Assembly: GCF_963259705.1 (NCBI RefSeq)
Contig: NC_081861.1
Location: 110,080,102 to 110,144,101 of the forward strand
From: Myotis daubentonii
Lineage: Eukaryota; Chordata; Mammalia; Chiroptera; Vespertilionidae
DNA: 64,000 nucleotides
Direction: 5' to 3'
This document shows, one piece after another, positions 1 through 12,250 of the stretch. Below the pieces are notes generated by a model. The model was not told the origin of the DNA, ran no database searches, and was given only the letters and a program-made list of their open reading frames with translations. The first letter of the stretch is position 1. Every line of letters starts with the position of its first letter. The translations under genes were made by a program, and so were the position numbers.

Positions 1-1343
1 AGAAACTGACATGTCAGTATCAAGGAAGTCTATTGTCAAGTAGTATATATTCATTCAGATTGTAGAAATGAATTTTTGGGATAGGATTCCCTTCAAAACA
101 AGGACTATAGGAAACAAAAAAATAATACAGTTCAGTACTGATGAAGTATTTGTCAGAAAATCAAGATTAAGGGTTAAGAATGGAAGTAAAAATATTAAAA
201 TCCAGGCTCTAGAACTAAAATTCAGTGGTGGTTGGGTATTAGGAAAAATATAATAAGTATCTCAATGGAATACAAGGTCAAGTTATCCATGTCACATGGT
301 CAACCATATTATTCCTAGAACCTGAGGAAGTAGAGCCAATAAAAACAAACTGTATAATTTGTGGGATAGAAAGTCAAAGAGTCCATTTCAGTCTCTCCTC
401 TGTGTTCTCCACTGTTCTACATCTAGTCTTGAAATAATTTATCACAAAATTTCTCAAATTTCATTGTGATTTATTTTGCTCCTAGTTAACACATCACAAT
501 TCATCACAACCTCATCACTGATATTGCCTCATATTTTAAACATGTTCCTTGATTTAAAAATATCTGGCTACATAGAAGCTCCATATCGGACATAGTCCAG
601 TTAGAAACATTCTAATTTTAGTTCAAATTCTAGTGGAACTTAAACTGCAAGAGAAAATGTCCATTTGAATCCTCTGGGTAATGATGATATCAAAATTGAA
701 AGGTTTCTAACATTTCTGTTAATAAAGCAAAAAAAAAAGTCATGTATGCAAATTAACAGATAGAATATCCATTAAAATGAAATGGTTATAAAATTAACAA
801 ACCAAGAAATTAGGACAGGTTTGAGCCATCTTTAACACTCAGATTTTTAAATTACATGGGAATTTTTTCAGCTTTTTCTTTCTCATTCAGAAAAATACTA
901 TTAAGTAACTCCAAATTATGCATTCTTTCCTTCAGTAGAAAAACTACAAGCTGCTACAACAGCAACTATTAAACAGGTGTGTGTGTGTGTGTTTTTTTTC
1001 TACAATTGAGGACACAGTTGAAAAAGTAAATTCATTATATTACACATTTCCAGTATTGTGAACCTTCAGTCACATTATTACAGGCTAGGAGGCTTGCTCA
1101 TATGGAATTGTTTTGTTATAAAAGTTGTGGAGAATTTATTTATTTATCTCCCTTTCTACTCTTTCTTGGCTGATTTTTACACCCTCCACCAATTCCCAAA
1201 TTTGTAATCCCACAAAATTATCAATGCAATTAATATTCAACGCTAAAAATAGTTATTTCTTTCAAAATACCATATTCAGTTAACACTTGAATACTAGGAA
1301 CATTTGCTTTTAAATTTTTTATTGGAGTGTAATTGAATATCTA
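1..1343. other. AT-rich sequence, no gene recognised
   Basis: No open frame longer than about 60 codons and no repeat family that I can name. It holds a short GT run near 977-991 followed by a T tract. It may be old repeat decayed beyond recognition by eye. Confidence 0.5.
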
Positions 1344-2623
1344 TCCTATCTAATAAAAGAGAAACATGGTAATTGGAGTACAACCACTGCCCTTCCCATT
1401 GGCTAATCAGTGAGATATGCAAATTAACTGCCAGCCAAGATGGCAGCCGGCAGCCAGGCAGCTTGAAACTAACATGAGGCTTGCATGCTTCAGTGACGGA
1501 GGACTCCAACGTTCCCAGCCTGCCCCTGCAGGCCTCTGAGCTGCAACTCTAAGCAACTATGTAACAAATATAGAAGCTAAACGAAACCCCAGAAACCTAC
1601 TTTAGTCCGCTGGGCTTCAGCCAGCAGTATCACAACATTGTAAGCAAATGCCAGAAACCTACATTCAGCAGCGGAGCCCTAAGAGCTGGAGCCAAGCCTC
1701 AAAGCTAAAGCTGGCCCAGAATAATAAAAAAAAAAGAATAAAAGGAGCGGTTGGGAGCTTCAGTCACCCCCAGCCTGAAAACAGCCCTCAGCCCCTCACC
1801 CAGACTGGCCAGGCACCCCAGTGGGGACCCCCACCCTGATCCAGGACACCCTTCAGGGCAAACCAGCCAGCCCCATCAGTGCACCAGGCCTCTACCCTAT
1901 ATAGTAAAAGGGTAATATGCCTCCCAGCACTGGGATCAGCGGAGCTGCGAGGCCTCCCAGCACTGGCATCAGTGTGACAGGGGGCAGCGCCCAAACCCCC
2001 TGATTGCCCTGCATCTCTGTGTGTGACAGGGGGCAGGGCCACAACATCCCTATCTGCCCTGCTGTGTTCGTGACAGGGGAAGGCACCCCAACCTCCAGAT
2101 CAGCCCTGATCTGTGCCTGATGGGGGGAGCTCCCCAACCCCCTGATCACCCTGCGGCTCTGTGTGTGACAGGGTGCGGAGCCCCAACCCCCTGATTGGCC
2201 CTGCTCTGTGTGTGAGACAGGGTGCGGCGCCCCAATCTCTCCCCCCCCCCACGGGCCCTGCTCTGTGTGTGACGGGGTAGAGCCATAACCTCCCCATCAG
2301 CCCTGCCCTGAGTGTGACAGTGGCAGTGCCCCAACCTGCCAATCGGCCCTACCCTGAGCGTGACTGAGGGTGGCATCACAACCTCCCGATCTCCCTGCTC
2401 TGTGCATGACAGGGGGCAGTGCCCCAACTCCCCAATCGGCCCTGCTCTGAGCCCGACCAGGGGCTGCACCTAGGGATTGGGCCTGCCCTCTGTCACCCGG
2501 GAGCAGGTCTAAGCCAGCAGGTCGTTATCTCCCGAGGGGTCCCAGACTGCGAGAGGTCACAGGCCGGGCTGAGGGACCCCCTTCCCCCCCGAGTGCACAA
2601 ATTTTTGTGCACCGGGCCTCTAG
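1344..2623 (+). mobile_element. HeliBat-type Helitron, composite (two units fused)
   Basis: The element begins TCCTATCTAATAAAAG after an A and ends in a GTGCAC...GTGCAC hairpin followed by GGGCCTCTAG and then T. These are the 5' TC, 3' hairpin, CTRR end and A/T target of Helitrons. At 1880-1911 an internal 3'-like end (GTGCACCAGGCCTCTA) runs directly into a second 5'-like head (CCCTATATAGTAAAAG). The same join recurs at 14650 (reverse) and 35970, so it belongs to a mobilised family. No Rep/helicase is encoded, so the copy is non-autonomous and depends on a trans-acting Helitron protein. Confidence 0.88.
1960..2480 (+). repeat. Degenerate ~60-bp tandem repeat inside composite Helitron
   Basis: About eight to nine diverged units, each containing a variant of GACAGGGGGCAG, CCCCAACC and GGCCCTGCTCTG. 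The lack of stops in this GC-rich array creates spurious ORFs on both strands. The same array lies in the composite Helitrons near 13990-14580 and 36040-36440. Confidence 0.75.
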
Positions 2624-2982
2624 TATATATATAAAAGCTTAAGTGACCATTCAACTGTTCAACCTTTTGACCATTCAACCAGTAGCTATGATGCACACTG
2701 ACCACCAGGGGGCAGATGCTCAATGCCAAGGCATGGAAACATAGAACAGACTGATGAATCTCAGAGAAAAGGGGGAGGGGGAGGGTGGGAAGTCAGTAAC
2801 CAAAGATCTCTAGTGAGGCCTGGTGCATGGATTCTTGCACCAGTGGGGTCCCTCAGCCTGGCCTGCAGGAATGGGGCCGAAACCGGCAGTCTGACATCCC
2901 CTGAGGGGTCCTGGATTGCGAGAGGGCACAGGCCAGGCTGAGGGACCCCACCTGTGCACAAATCTGTGCACAGGGCCTCTAG
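2624..2982 (+). mobile_element. Helitron, non-autonomous, abutting the previous one
   Basis: It starts TATATATAAAAGCTTAAG, a HeliBat-like head lacking its TC, and ends in a GTGCAC hairpin plus CTAG at 2979-2982. A reversed 3' end (CTAGTGAGGCCTGGTGC) lies inside near 2812, making the interior partly palindromic. A short L1 3'-like G-rich stretch is near 2735-2800. Confidence 0.7.
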
Positions 2983-3417
2983 TAACATTATATTAGTTTC
3001 TGGTGTACAACATAATATATTGGTATTTGTACACATTGAGAAATGATCACCACAACAAATGTAGTTAATATTCATCATCACTGATAGCTACAAAATAACT
3101 TTTTCTTGTGATGATACATTTTGGATCTAATCTCTCATCCATGTTCAAATATGCAATAAAGTATTATGAACTGGTCGCAATGATTTCTATTACATCTACA
3201 TGACTTATTTATTTTATAAAGTTTGCACCTTTTGATTCCCTTCACTAATTTTGTCTATCCCACAACCCCTTCCACTGACAACCACCAATCTGATCTCTGT
3301 ATTGATAAGGTATTTTCCCCCAAATATAAGTGGGGCAATATTGTATTTGTCTTTCTCTGTTTGACTTATTTCACTTAACATAATACCTTAAATGTCCATG
3401 TTGTTAAAAATGGTCAC
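2983..3417 (-). mobile_element. Old L1 3'-UTR fragment
   Basis: Reverse-strand L1M-like 3' sequence, including the CACTTAACATAATA segment that is the reverse of the conserved L1 3' end. It meets a plus-strand L1 3' end at about 3418. Confidence 0.55.
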
Positions 3418-3694
3418 TCATATGTGGGATATAAAATTGAAACCAACAAATGAACAAACAAGAAAAGCAAACAAACAAACAAAAAAAACTCATAAACACA
3501 GACAACAGTATGGTGGTTACCAGAAGGAAAGGGGGTGGAAGATAGTAAAAGGTGAAGTAGCTCAAATTGATGGTAATAGAAGATGATTTGGCTTTGGGTG
3601 GTTGGCACAAAATGCAATATGAAGATCATGTATCATAGAAATGTACACTTGAAACCCATATAATTTTATTAACCAATAATTTAATAAAAAGAAA
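3418..3694 (+). mobile_element. Old L1 3'-UTR fragment with poly(A) signal
   Basis: The CATATGTGGGATATAAA through ATGGTGGTTACCAGAAGG stretch is typical of L1M 3' ends. It closes with AATTTAATAAAAAG, a poly(A) signal and A-rich tail. Confidence 0.65.
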
Positions 3695-3759
3695 ACTGGT
3701 AAAATAGCATTGTTTTATGATTGAAAAGTCTCTCTTAATACTGTTTATTTTTTTATAAT

Positions 3760-4145
3760 AGACAGTCTTATCATTTGGTAATGATTAGTGATTTACAATC
3801 CTTTCATGTAGTCTATCTGTACGTCTTCTTTTAAAAATATATCCATTAAAATTCTCTATTTTTTATTTGATTGTCTTGAGGGTTTTTTTCTGAGTTGTAT
3901 GAGTTATTTATATATTTTGCATATTAACTTTTTACCAGATATGTAATTTGCAAATATGATCTTCAATTTAGTAGGTTGCCTTTTTATTTGTTGATGATTT
4001 CCTTTTTTTTTTACAGATATGTTTTGTTTGATATAGTATCACTTGTTTATTTTTACTTTTTTGCCTTTACTTTTAGAGTCAGAGCCAAAATATTATTGCC
4101 AAGGTTGATATCAAGGAGCTTACCACTGTTTTCTTTGAAAGGTTT
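3760..4145 (-). mobile_element. Old L1 ORF2 fragment
   Basis: Read in reverse it is the C-terminal third of L1 ORF2. The ACCAGATATGTAATTTGC and TTGATGATTTCC landmarks fall in the same order as in the younger L1 copies of this window. No open frame remains. Confidence 0.6.
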
Positions 4146-5560
4146 TAAAGAACATTTGCTCAAAAATATTGTCAGCAGGCTGTGCCAAGACTGGTCCAAT
4201 GATGCAGTAGATTCTCAAGGAGATCTGGGCAGACTCTTGGAAAAACTGAGTTGTGTGGTTCTTGGGTGGAGCCATCTTTTACATTGTTCACCACACAGGC
4301 CCAACAGTCCTGCACAGAATCCTCCCTTCAAAAGGCCAAATCTTGGTCTGCTTGGGCTAGATAAATACTCTTGACTTCATTTTGATGAATCCCTGAGACC
4401 CAACATCATCGTAAATGTTCATAAGCAATCGTCAAGTGGCAAATGACATTGGTGTATCCCCAAGGCTATTTCTGAGTAGCCCGAAACTCAGCATTGGTGC
4501 TAAGTTTTACTCTTTATCAATCTGGTAAATACCACTTGCCCCTACCTGGTGACTCACTGACAGCCTCCCTCATGCAACTTGCCTACCAGCAGAGGCTGTT
4601 TAAGTGATTGAGCATAACAGGCAGCTAACATGTGAGGATGGATCTTGGAGAGCCTTGGATCTTTGTCTGACCTGTCCTCAGGCTTGGTGCTGGTAGAAAC
4701 TGTGCTTGGTATTCAGCTAGGCTTGTCAAATGCACACTTAGTACCAGCAGATGCAGCAACAAACTGTGGAGCACTTTGTAGCACCAAACAAGTAACCCAG
4801 TGCTAGTCATACGCAGTGCCTGACATCGACTAGCACTGGATCCAATCCCAAGTGGCTCCAGCGCCAACACACCTAGTGGATCAGACCCTATCGGAGCAGG
4901 TCCTAATTATCTCCACAAACAGCAAACACAAAAAAAAGATCTCACAGACACCAGGCACTATTGTGACAAATTCAGCTTTGTGGAATCAGCTCACACACAG
5001 CCACTTACTGTTCTATACAGGGTTTACCCTAATAGCCAGCCAGAGGGGCAACACCACCTATGGACAGAACAATAGTAATCAGGACTCAATTACAACAGGA
5101 GGTATAGACAACACAAGGGACATTCCTGGAGCAGCTATTTCAGGCAATCTGGGGAACTGTGCCACTAAGCTCCAAAAGAAACTTACTCATAAGGCCACCA
5201 TAATACCAAAGCATAGCAGATATACTAAATACACAAAAATAAATACAGAGAGTCAGCCAAAATGTGCAAAGAAATATGTACCAAATGAAAGAACAGGAGA
5301 ATTCCTCAGAAAAATAACTAAATGATATGGAGGCAAGCTAGCTACCAGATATTAGAGCTCAAAGCAATTGTAATAAGAAAGCTCAAAGAACTTACTGAAA
5401 ACTTCAACAAAGAGATAGCAAGCATAAAAAAAATGACATGAAAAAAAAAAGAACCAGTCAGAAATGACAAATACAATATCTGAAATGAAGAATACATGTG
5501 AAACAAAGGATCAAATCAGAGAATTGGAAGACAACATTCCAAAAAATACCCCAATCAGAG
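4146..5560 (+). mobile_element. L1M/HAL1-type 5' half with ORF1 remnant
   Basis: The 4850-5560 part resembles an old L1 ORF1 leader and N-terminus. The longest open piece is 157 codons at 4852-5325, and lysine- and glutamate-rich coiled-coil-like sequence follows it up to the AAAAT repeat. The upstream GC-richer 4150-4850 is probably its 5'UTR. The family assignment rests on recognition by eye. Confidence 0.5.
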
Positions 5561-5563
5561 CAG

Positions 5564-5637
5564 TAAAATAAAATAAAATAAAATAAAATAAAATAAAATA
5601 AAATAAAATAAAATAAAATAAAATAAAATAAAATAAA
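5564..5637. repeat. (AAAAT)n microsatellite
   Basis: About 15 near-perfect pentanucleotide units, located where L1 ORF1-like sequence stops and L1 3'-end sequence begins. Confidence 0.95.
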
Positions 5638-5649
5638 AATAATATGATG

Positions 5650-6575
5650 GCAGTCTAAGAGATACGGAACAACATGAAGCATAACAGCATCTGCATCAAA
5701 AAGGTATGGAATTTCTTCAAAATTTAAAAATGGAACTGTCTTATGACCCATCAATCCCACTTCTGGGACTATATAAAAATGGACAAATACTAATTTGAAA
5801 AAATATGTGCACCCCTATGTTCATTACAGTTATTTATAAGAGCCAATATATGGAAACAACCCACCCAAGTACTAATCAATAGAGAGTAGATAAAAATATG
5901 GTAGTCCATATGTACAATGGATCAGGAGACCAGGCACCAGACATGCATACCAAAATGACTGGCTGTCTCATGACCCCAGACATGACCCTGTGAACTGTTC
6001 CTTGTGATTTGGAACCCACTTTTTATTAGCCTTCCATACATGTGGCCTTTCTCTTTCCCCTGCTAGCCTGACACTATCATATAAATTCCCCTGTTTTTTT
6101 TTCCCCCTAAGGGAAAAAATAAAAAGCAAAAACAAAATAAAAAATAAAATCTTACCATTTGAGGTAGCATGTATTGACCTAGGGGGTATTATGCGAAGTG
6201 AAACTAAGCCAGTCAGGAAAAGATAAATACGATATGATTTCACTTATATGTGAAATCTAAAAACAAAATAAATGAACACACACTATTGAACCAGACACAT
6301 AGACACAGAGAGCAGGTCTTGCTGGTTGTTGGAGGGTTGTGGGACTGGGTGAAAGAGGTGAAGGGATTAAGTACCAATTGGTAATTATAAAATAGTCATA
6401 GTGATGTAAAGTATAATATAACAAATGTACTCAATAATATTGTGATAACTATGTATGGTGCCAGTTGGGTACTAGAACTATCAAGGGGAGCACTATGTAA
6501 AATATATGATTGTCTAATAACCTGAAGCCAATTCAAAATAAACTTGAAATAAACTATAAAAAAGTATATGGGTAG
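5650..6575 (+). mobile_element. Old L1 3' end, interrupted
   Basis: It carries the ORF2 C-terminal landmarks (AAAATGGAACT, TCCCACTTCTGGGA), then a 3'UTR ending near AATAAACTTGAAATAAAC. About 230 bp of foreign sequence separates the two L1 parts at 5921-6150. Confidence 0.65.
5921..6150. mobile_element. Unclassified insert, LTR-like
   Basis: The segment contains TATATAAATTCCCCTG-like sequence (ATCATATAAATTCC), then a pyrimidine tract and an A-rich end. That could be part of an ERV LTR. I see no clear TG...CA ends or target duplication, so the class is open. Confidence 0.3.
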
Positions 6576-6725
6576 GCCATGACAAAACTAAGTTTTTTGT
6601 ATAACACTTATTGTTAGAAACTTCTCTCTCATCAATTTTCTATAATAAAATTCAGTAGTTACTCATATGTGGATCATAAACTGTGTAATGTAATGGCCAT
6701 TCAAAAATTAGTCATTATGTTCATG

Positions 6726-6726
6726 A

Positions 6727-6765
<39 letters not shown>

Positions 6766-6768
6766 ATA
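6726..6768. repeat. (AAAT)n microsatellite
   Basis: About 11 perfect tetranucleotide units. Confidence 0.95.
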
Positions 6769-6879
6769 TTTGCTTTGCAACCTTTAGAAACACAGATATC
6801 AGTTGAGTTAAAAATAATAAATAAGCATGTCTCCTTGGGTTCTGAAGGCAAGACATTCAACATTTAGTAACAAAATTTT

Positions 6880-7652
6880 GACCCATATATTACCTGCTGT
6901 ATAAGTCTGCCACCTTGAGTAGAGCCAAGAACAAGAAAGTGCTCTGAAACAGGTACAGGCTGTTGTACAATTAGTCCTGCCGCTTGAGCATACTAGCTGG
7001 TGTATCCTATAGGATTAGATTTGTTAGAGTTGGAAAAAGATGAAAACTGTAACTTATATAAAACCCAATGGAACAATCACAATGTGGGCTCCTAGATTCT
7101 GTTGAAAGGCCATGCCATCTATAGAAGACAATTATATGCCTTCTGGAAAATAACTCCTAGTGTAATACTGGGACATGATAGATATATAGAATCTAGCAAT
7201 GGGACACAATATAATTATTTATCTGGAACTGCAGTTCATGAGCTAGTTTCTGTCAGATTCACCAATCATAAGGTCAGGCAGCAACAATTCACCATAATAA
7301 GGAAATGATAAATCTAGTATTAAGCACAATAAATACTAGGAAGATCAGTAAGGCTATATAAGCAGGAAGAATAGACTCTTAACACATACAAATTCTATTG
7401 CACCAAGATCCTATAGTAATATGAGGAATTCCTCATGTTAAGACTATGAAGGAAGAAAAATACAGATATTAGCTCATGAGTGTTTTAAATATTTCATTGG
7501 TATGTGTATGCAAGCTGAAAATGAACAGCAGCCGCATGACAGCCTCAGAAGAGTTCTTGAAAGACAATGATAAGAGAAACACTTCTCAAAGGGCAAATAT
7601 TTCGGTGAGGGATCTGGTGATATACTGTATGGTAGGAGAAGCAGCCTGACTT

Positions 7653-7729
<77 letters not shown>

Positions 7730-8200
7730 TAGGCAGTTGTGAATTGCCTAGCCAGCTGCTCATGGGCTTACAAGGAAAAATATATTAAGAATAGAGTCAA
7801 GGAGGTCTGGGACAGAGATTTGTAGATAGGCACATGAGATTGGGTACAAAGTGTGAAAATCTTTGTATCATATATTAATGCCCACCAGAGATAATCACCA
7901 TGGAAGTAGCACTGAACCACCAAGAAAGCAGAATGTCATAGTTAGTTGACATTAGTTAGACTTTGTCATTGGATACTCAGCTATTAGAATTATAGATGCA
8001 TTGACATGGAAGCTTGAGAGAGAGAAGTTGGCTATTCATGGATTTAATAGAATTAACTTCCACTTACCAGGGCTGATATAGATGTTATACCCTCTGAATA
8101 TCTAATCTGTTGGCTACAGAGATCAAAACTGGGGCCTCAGATGGCACTATTCCTCAATAAAACCAGTTTGTCATTAGGTGTCTCCTTCTATTCAGAAAGG
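6880..8200 (+). mobile_element. Degenerate ERVL (class III ERV) pol fragment
   Basis: The stretch near 7100-7310 resembles the RNase H part of ERVL pol, and 7870-8190 resembles the integrase part. Stops and indels break every frame, and no LTR was found. The two blocks are in the correct order on the plus strand, and a TA microsatellite lies between them. The relic has no coding capacity. Confidence 0.55.
7655..7723. repeat. (TA)n microsatellite
   Basis: About 34 perfect TA units within the ERVL remnant. The alternating Ile/Tyr ORF on the reverse strand is an artefact of it. Confidence 0.95.
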
Positions 8201-8283
8201 GTCATATATTTTTTTCTAAAAGAGATAGAATAAAGCTCCAGATATAAATGTGCCTTTATGACCACAGGGCCTCAACCAACTCC

Positions 8284-8284
<1 letters not shown>

Positions 8285-8336
<52 letters not shown>
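8285..8336. repeat. (ATCT)n microsatellite
   Basis: Thirteen tetranucleotide units adjoining the A-rich tail side of the neighbouring reverse-strand SINE. It probably grew from that tail. Confidence 0.93.
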
Positions 8337-8340
8337 TTAT

Positions 8341-8500
8341 TTTTAAATATATTTTATTGATTTTTTTACAGAGAGGAAGGGAGAGGGATAGAGAGTTAGA
8401 AACATCAATGAGAGAGAAACATTGATCAGCTGCCCCCTGCACACCTCCTACTGGGGATGTGCCAGCAACCAAGGTACATGCCCTTGACTGGACCCAGGTA
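8341..8500 (-). mobile_element. Ves SINE, truncated at the tRNA head
   Basis: Reverse-strand Ves sequence: TTTTATTGATTTTTTTAC, then GAGAGGAAGGGAGAG, then the CTGGGGATGTGCC body. It stops before the box A/B tRNA-like head that the complete copy at 12827-13045 retains. Confidence 0.85.
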
Positions 8501-8504
8501 CTTC

Positions 8505-9038
8505 CTTGCTGACTCAAAGGATAAGAGATCCTTATTTTTTACAGATGTATAGTATGCCATGCTGTAGATGTACCACGGTTTTTTAATCCACTTATCTGCT
8601 GATGGGTACTTAGGCTGTTTCAAAATTTTAGTTATTGTAAACTGTGCTGCTATGAACATAGGGGTGCATACATTCTTTCTGATTGATGTTTAGGGTTTCT
8701 TAGGATATATTCCTAGAACTGGGATCAATGGGTCAAATGGGAGTTCCATTTTAAATTTTTTTTTAGAAAACTCCACACTGTTTTCCACAGTGGCTGCACC
8801 AGTCTGCATTCCCATCAGTAGTGCACGAGCGTCCCTTTTTCTCCACATCCTCTCCAGCACTTGTCTTTTGTTGATTTGTTGATGATAGCCATTCTGACAG
8901 GAGTGAGATGGTATTTCGTTGTTGTTTTGATTTGCATCTCTCAGATGATTAGTAACTGTGAACATGTTTTCATATGCCTCTCGGCTTTCTGTATGTCCTC
9001 TTTCAAAAAGTGTCTATTTAGGTCCTTTGTCCATTTTT
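8505..9038 (-). mobile_element. L1 ORF2 C-terminal fragment
   Basis: It is the reverse of the L1 ORF2 terminal region, with frame breaks. It is cut at about 9038 by the 3' end of a younger L1 of the same orientation. Confidence 0.85.
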
Positions 9039-11268
9039 TAAAATTTTGTTTTATTGCTTAAAGTATTAAAAAGAGTATTACATATGTCTCCTTTTTTTTC
9101 CTCCCCCCTTGACATTCCTCCGGCCTCCCCTACTCCCCAGTGTCTTATGTCCATTGGTTATGCTTATATGCATGCATACAAGTCCTTCGGTTGATCTCTT
9201 ACCCCCCTCCTGCCCCCCCAACCCTCACCAGCCTTCCCGCTGTAGTTTGACAGTCTGTTCGATGCTGCTCTGCCTCTGTATCTATTTTTGTTCATCAGTT
9301 TATAATAGTCTTTATTATCCATAAATGAGTGAGATCAAATACCATGAGATCATATGGTATTTTTCTTTCATTGACTGGCTAATTTCACTTGGCATAATGC
9401 TCTCCAGTTCCATCCATGCTGTTGTAAATGGTAAGAATTCCTTCTTTTTTACAGCAGCATAGTATTCCATCGTGTAGATGTACCACAATTTTTAATCCAT
9501 TCATCAGCTGATGGGCACTTAGGCTGTTTCCAGATCTTCGCTATGGTAAATTGTACTGCTAAGAACATACGGGTGCATATATCCTTTCTGATTGGTGTTT
9601 CTGCTTTCTTGGGATATATTCCTAGAAGTGGGATCACAGGGTCAAATGGGAGTTCCATTTTTAGTTTTTTGAGGAAGCTCCATACTGTCTTCCATAGTGG
9701 CTGCACCAGTCTGCATCCTCACCACCAGTGCACGAGTGTTCCTTTTTCTCCATATCCTCTCCAGCACTTGTCGTTTGTTGATTTGTTGATGATAGCCATT
9801 CTGACAGGTGTGAGATGATACCTCATTGTTGTTTTGATTTGCATCTCTCGGATGATTAGTGTCTTTGAGCATGTTTTCATATGTCTCTTGGCTTTCTGAA
9901 TGTCCTCTTTTGAAAGTTGTCTATTTAGATCCTTTGCCCATTTTTTGATTAGATTGTTTATCTTCCTTTTGTCGAGTTGTATGAGTTCCCTATAAATATT
10001 GGAGATTAAGCCTTTATCAGATATGACATTGCCAAATATGTTTTCCCACGCAGTGGGCTTTCTTGTTGTTTTGTTGATGGTTTCTTTTGTTGTGAAGAAG
10101 CTTTTTATTTTGATGTAGTCCCATTTGTTCATTTTCTCTTTAGTTTCAAGTGCCCTAGGAGCTGTATCAGTGAAGAAATTGCTTCGGCATTTGTCTGAGA
10201 TTTTGTTGCCTTTGGATTCTTCTAAAATTTTTATGGTTTCCCGTCGTACATTTAAGTCCTTTATCCATTTTGAGTTTATTTTTGTGCATGGTGTAAGTTG
10301 GTGGTCTAGTTTCATTTTTTTGCATTTATCTGGCCAATTTTCCCAACACCATTTATTGAAGAGACTATCTTGGCTCCATTGTATGTTCTTGCCTCCTTTG
10401 TCAAATATTAGTTGAGCATATTGGTTCGGGCTGATTTCTGGGCTCTCTATTCTATTCCATTGATCTATATGTCTGTTCTTGTGCCAGTATCAGGCAGTTT
10501 TGAGAACAGTAGCTTTGTAATATGGCTTGATATCTGGTATTGAGATCCCACCTACTTTGTTCTTTCTCAGGATCGCTGCAGCTATTCGGGGTCTTCTTTT
10601 ATTCCAGATGAATTTTTGGAGAGTTTGTTCTCGATCTGTGAAGTATGCCATTGGTATTTTAATGGGAAGTGCGTTGAATTTATAGATTGCTTTGGGTAGT
10701 ATGGACATTTTAATGATCTTGATTCTACCAATCCATGAACATGGTATGTTCTTCTATTTGTTTATGTCTTCCTCTATCTCTTTTTTTCAATGTCCTGTAG
10801 TTTTCTGAGTACAGGTCTTTTACCTCCTCAGATAAGTTTATTCCTAGGTATTTTAATTTATTTGGTGCAATGGTAAATGGGATTTTTTTTTCATTTATCT
10901 TTCTGTGAGTTAATCATTGGTGTATAAAAGGCCATAGATTTCTTGGTGTTAATTTTGTATTCTGTTACATTGCCAAAGTCATTTATTAAGTCTAATAGTT
11001 TTTTGATGGAGTCTTTAGGGTTTTTTATGTATAATATGTCATCTGAAAATAAGGACTGTTTTACTTCTTCTTTTCCAATTTGGATGCCTTTTATTTCTTA
11101 TTTTCTGATTGCTATGGGGAGCAGTTCTAGTACTATACAAACAGGAGTGGTGAAAGTGGGCATCCCTGTCTTGTTCCTGTTCTTAGGGGAAATAGATTTA
11201 GTTTTTGTCTATGGAGTATGATGTTGGCTGTGTTTGTCATATAAGGCTTTTATTATTTTGAGGTTTAT
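9039..11268 (-). mobile_element. L1, 5'-truncated
   Basis: The 3' end is at about 9039 (ATTGCTTAAAGTATT in reverse, the terminus shared by the other young L1 copies). The body runs back through the ORF2 C-terminus (open piece 9719-10315) to mid-RT sequence near 11268, where it is 5'-truncated. Several stops and frameshifts leave it dead. Confidence 0.88.
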
Positions 11269-11312
11269 TTCATATATATATATATATATATATTTTTATA
11301 CATGTATATATA
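11269..11312. repeat. TA-rich simple repeat
   Basis: About eleven TA units followed by a T-rich and TATA-rich stretch between the L1 5' truncation point and a Helitron end. Confidence 0.8.
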
Positions 11313-11421
11313 TTAGAGAACCAATGCACGAAATTCATGTACGTGGTTTAGCCCTATCAGCCCTGGCTTCGTCTGGAAGGTCATCCAGAAGAATGTCTGG
11401 TCTAATTAGCATATTATGCAA
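11313..11421 (-). mobile_element. Helitron fragment
   Basis: The left edge TTAGAGAACCAATGCACG is a mutated reverse CTAG...GTGCAC end (C to T in CTAG). The body contains GGTCTAATTAGCATA, shared with 21764-21965 and 42895-43071. The AATAAAAG head is missing. Confidence 0.65.
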
Positions 11422-12250
11422 TCCCTGAGGATGTTTCAACTCTTCCTTTCACTGCTGCACTCAAGACTGGGTTGGAGGGATGGATTATCCCAGAGCTGGT
11501 TTCCTGCTCATCTCTCCCTATTTTGCTCCCCAGTTTCCACAAAAACCACCTTCCCCTGCAGTCTTGGTGAGTGTTTTTAACTGAAAGAGCCTATGCACTG
11601 GGTTTAGCAAGTAAAAGCAAGGAAGTTATAAAGACAAAGCAACTGCGCTGCCTTGTGTCTTTCTCCCCCCAGCACTGCGTGGCCGGTATCGAACTTCAGG
11701 CTGCCTTTCTGGGCCCAATCTCCCACGGCTGTGGACTTAGATCTAGAGTCCTCCACTTCCAGCAGCCCTGTGGACCCCCTTCACATTTGAGGGCTACCCT
11801 GACCCCAAGGGCTGCAGATTTGGTGGAGCACAGTCTCCCTCTGAGATTCTAGTCCTGGCTGTGTGCGTTTCTCCCTCCATTCTGGAGCCCAGATCCCATC
11901 TCTCTCCAGGCGATCTCCGAGGTTTTTTTCCATGGATTGCCTCACCAGCTGTGTTTAATTTGCCAATTCCAGGTGGATATTATTCAATTCAGCTGTTTTT
12001 TCTATCTGCTCTGTGAGAAGGCACAGGACCCATTTGCATATTCAACTGCCACCTTGATCCCCCTGGACAAACTTTTAAGGCACCCACAGCTGTGTAGGAG
12101 TTTCAGTATTTGTGGGTTCACAGCTGAGACAGCTGGTCCCTGGGCATTGTGGCTGTATGGTTCTGAGAGGTACCCGAGGTTTCCCCGGGTGAAGGTAAGC
12201 CTGGGCTTCTAATCACAGCCACTCTCGCCTTCAAGATGGCACAGTCTCTC
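11422..12250 (-). mobile_element. L1 5'UTR-like segment
   Basis: A GC-richer block ending in CAAGATGGCAC-type sequence, which is typical of L1 5' ends. It is similar in reverse to the older L1 5' piece at 61560-62529: both carry TTTGTGGGTTC, then a CAGCTGAG variant. No ORF1 follows. Confidence 0.5.

Noticed and set aside
1960..2480. CRISPR-like array (regularly spaced similar units)
   Set aside because: Units are contiguous and diverged, without unique spacers, in a mammalian transposon.
4852..5325. 157-codon ORF as a possible host gene
   Set aside because: Sequence and context are those of an old L1/HAL1 ORF1 leader; no independent domain.
7545..7763. Reverse-strand ORF with an Ile/Tyr alternating run
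   Set aside because: Direct translation of the TA microsatellite.
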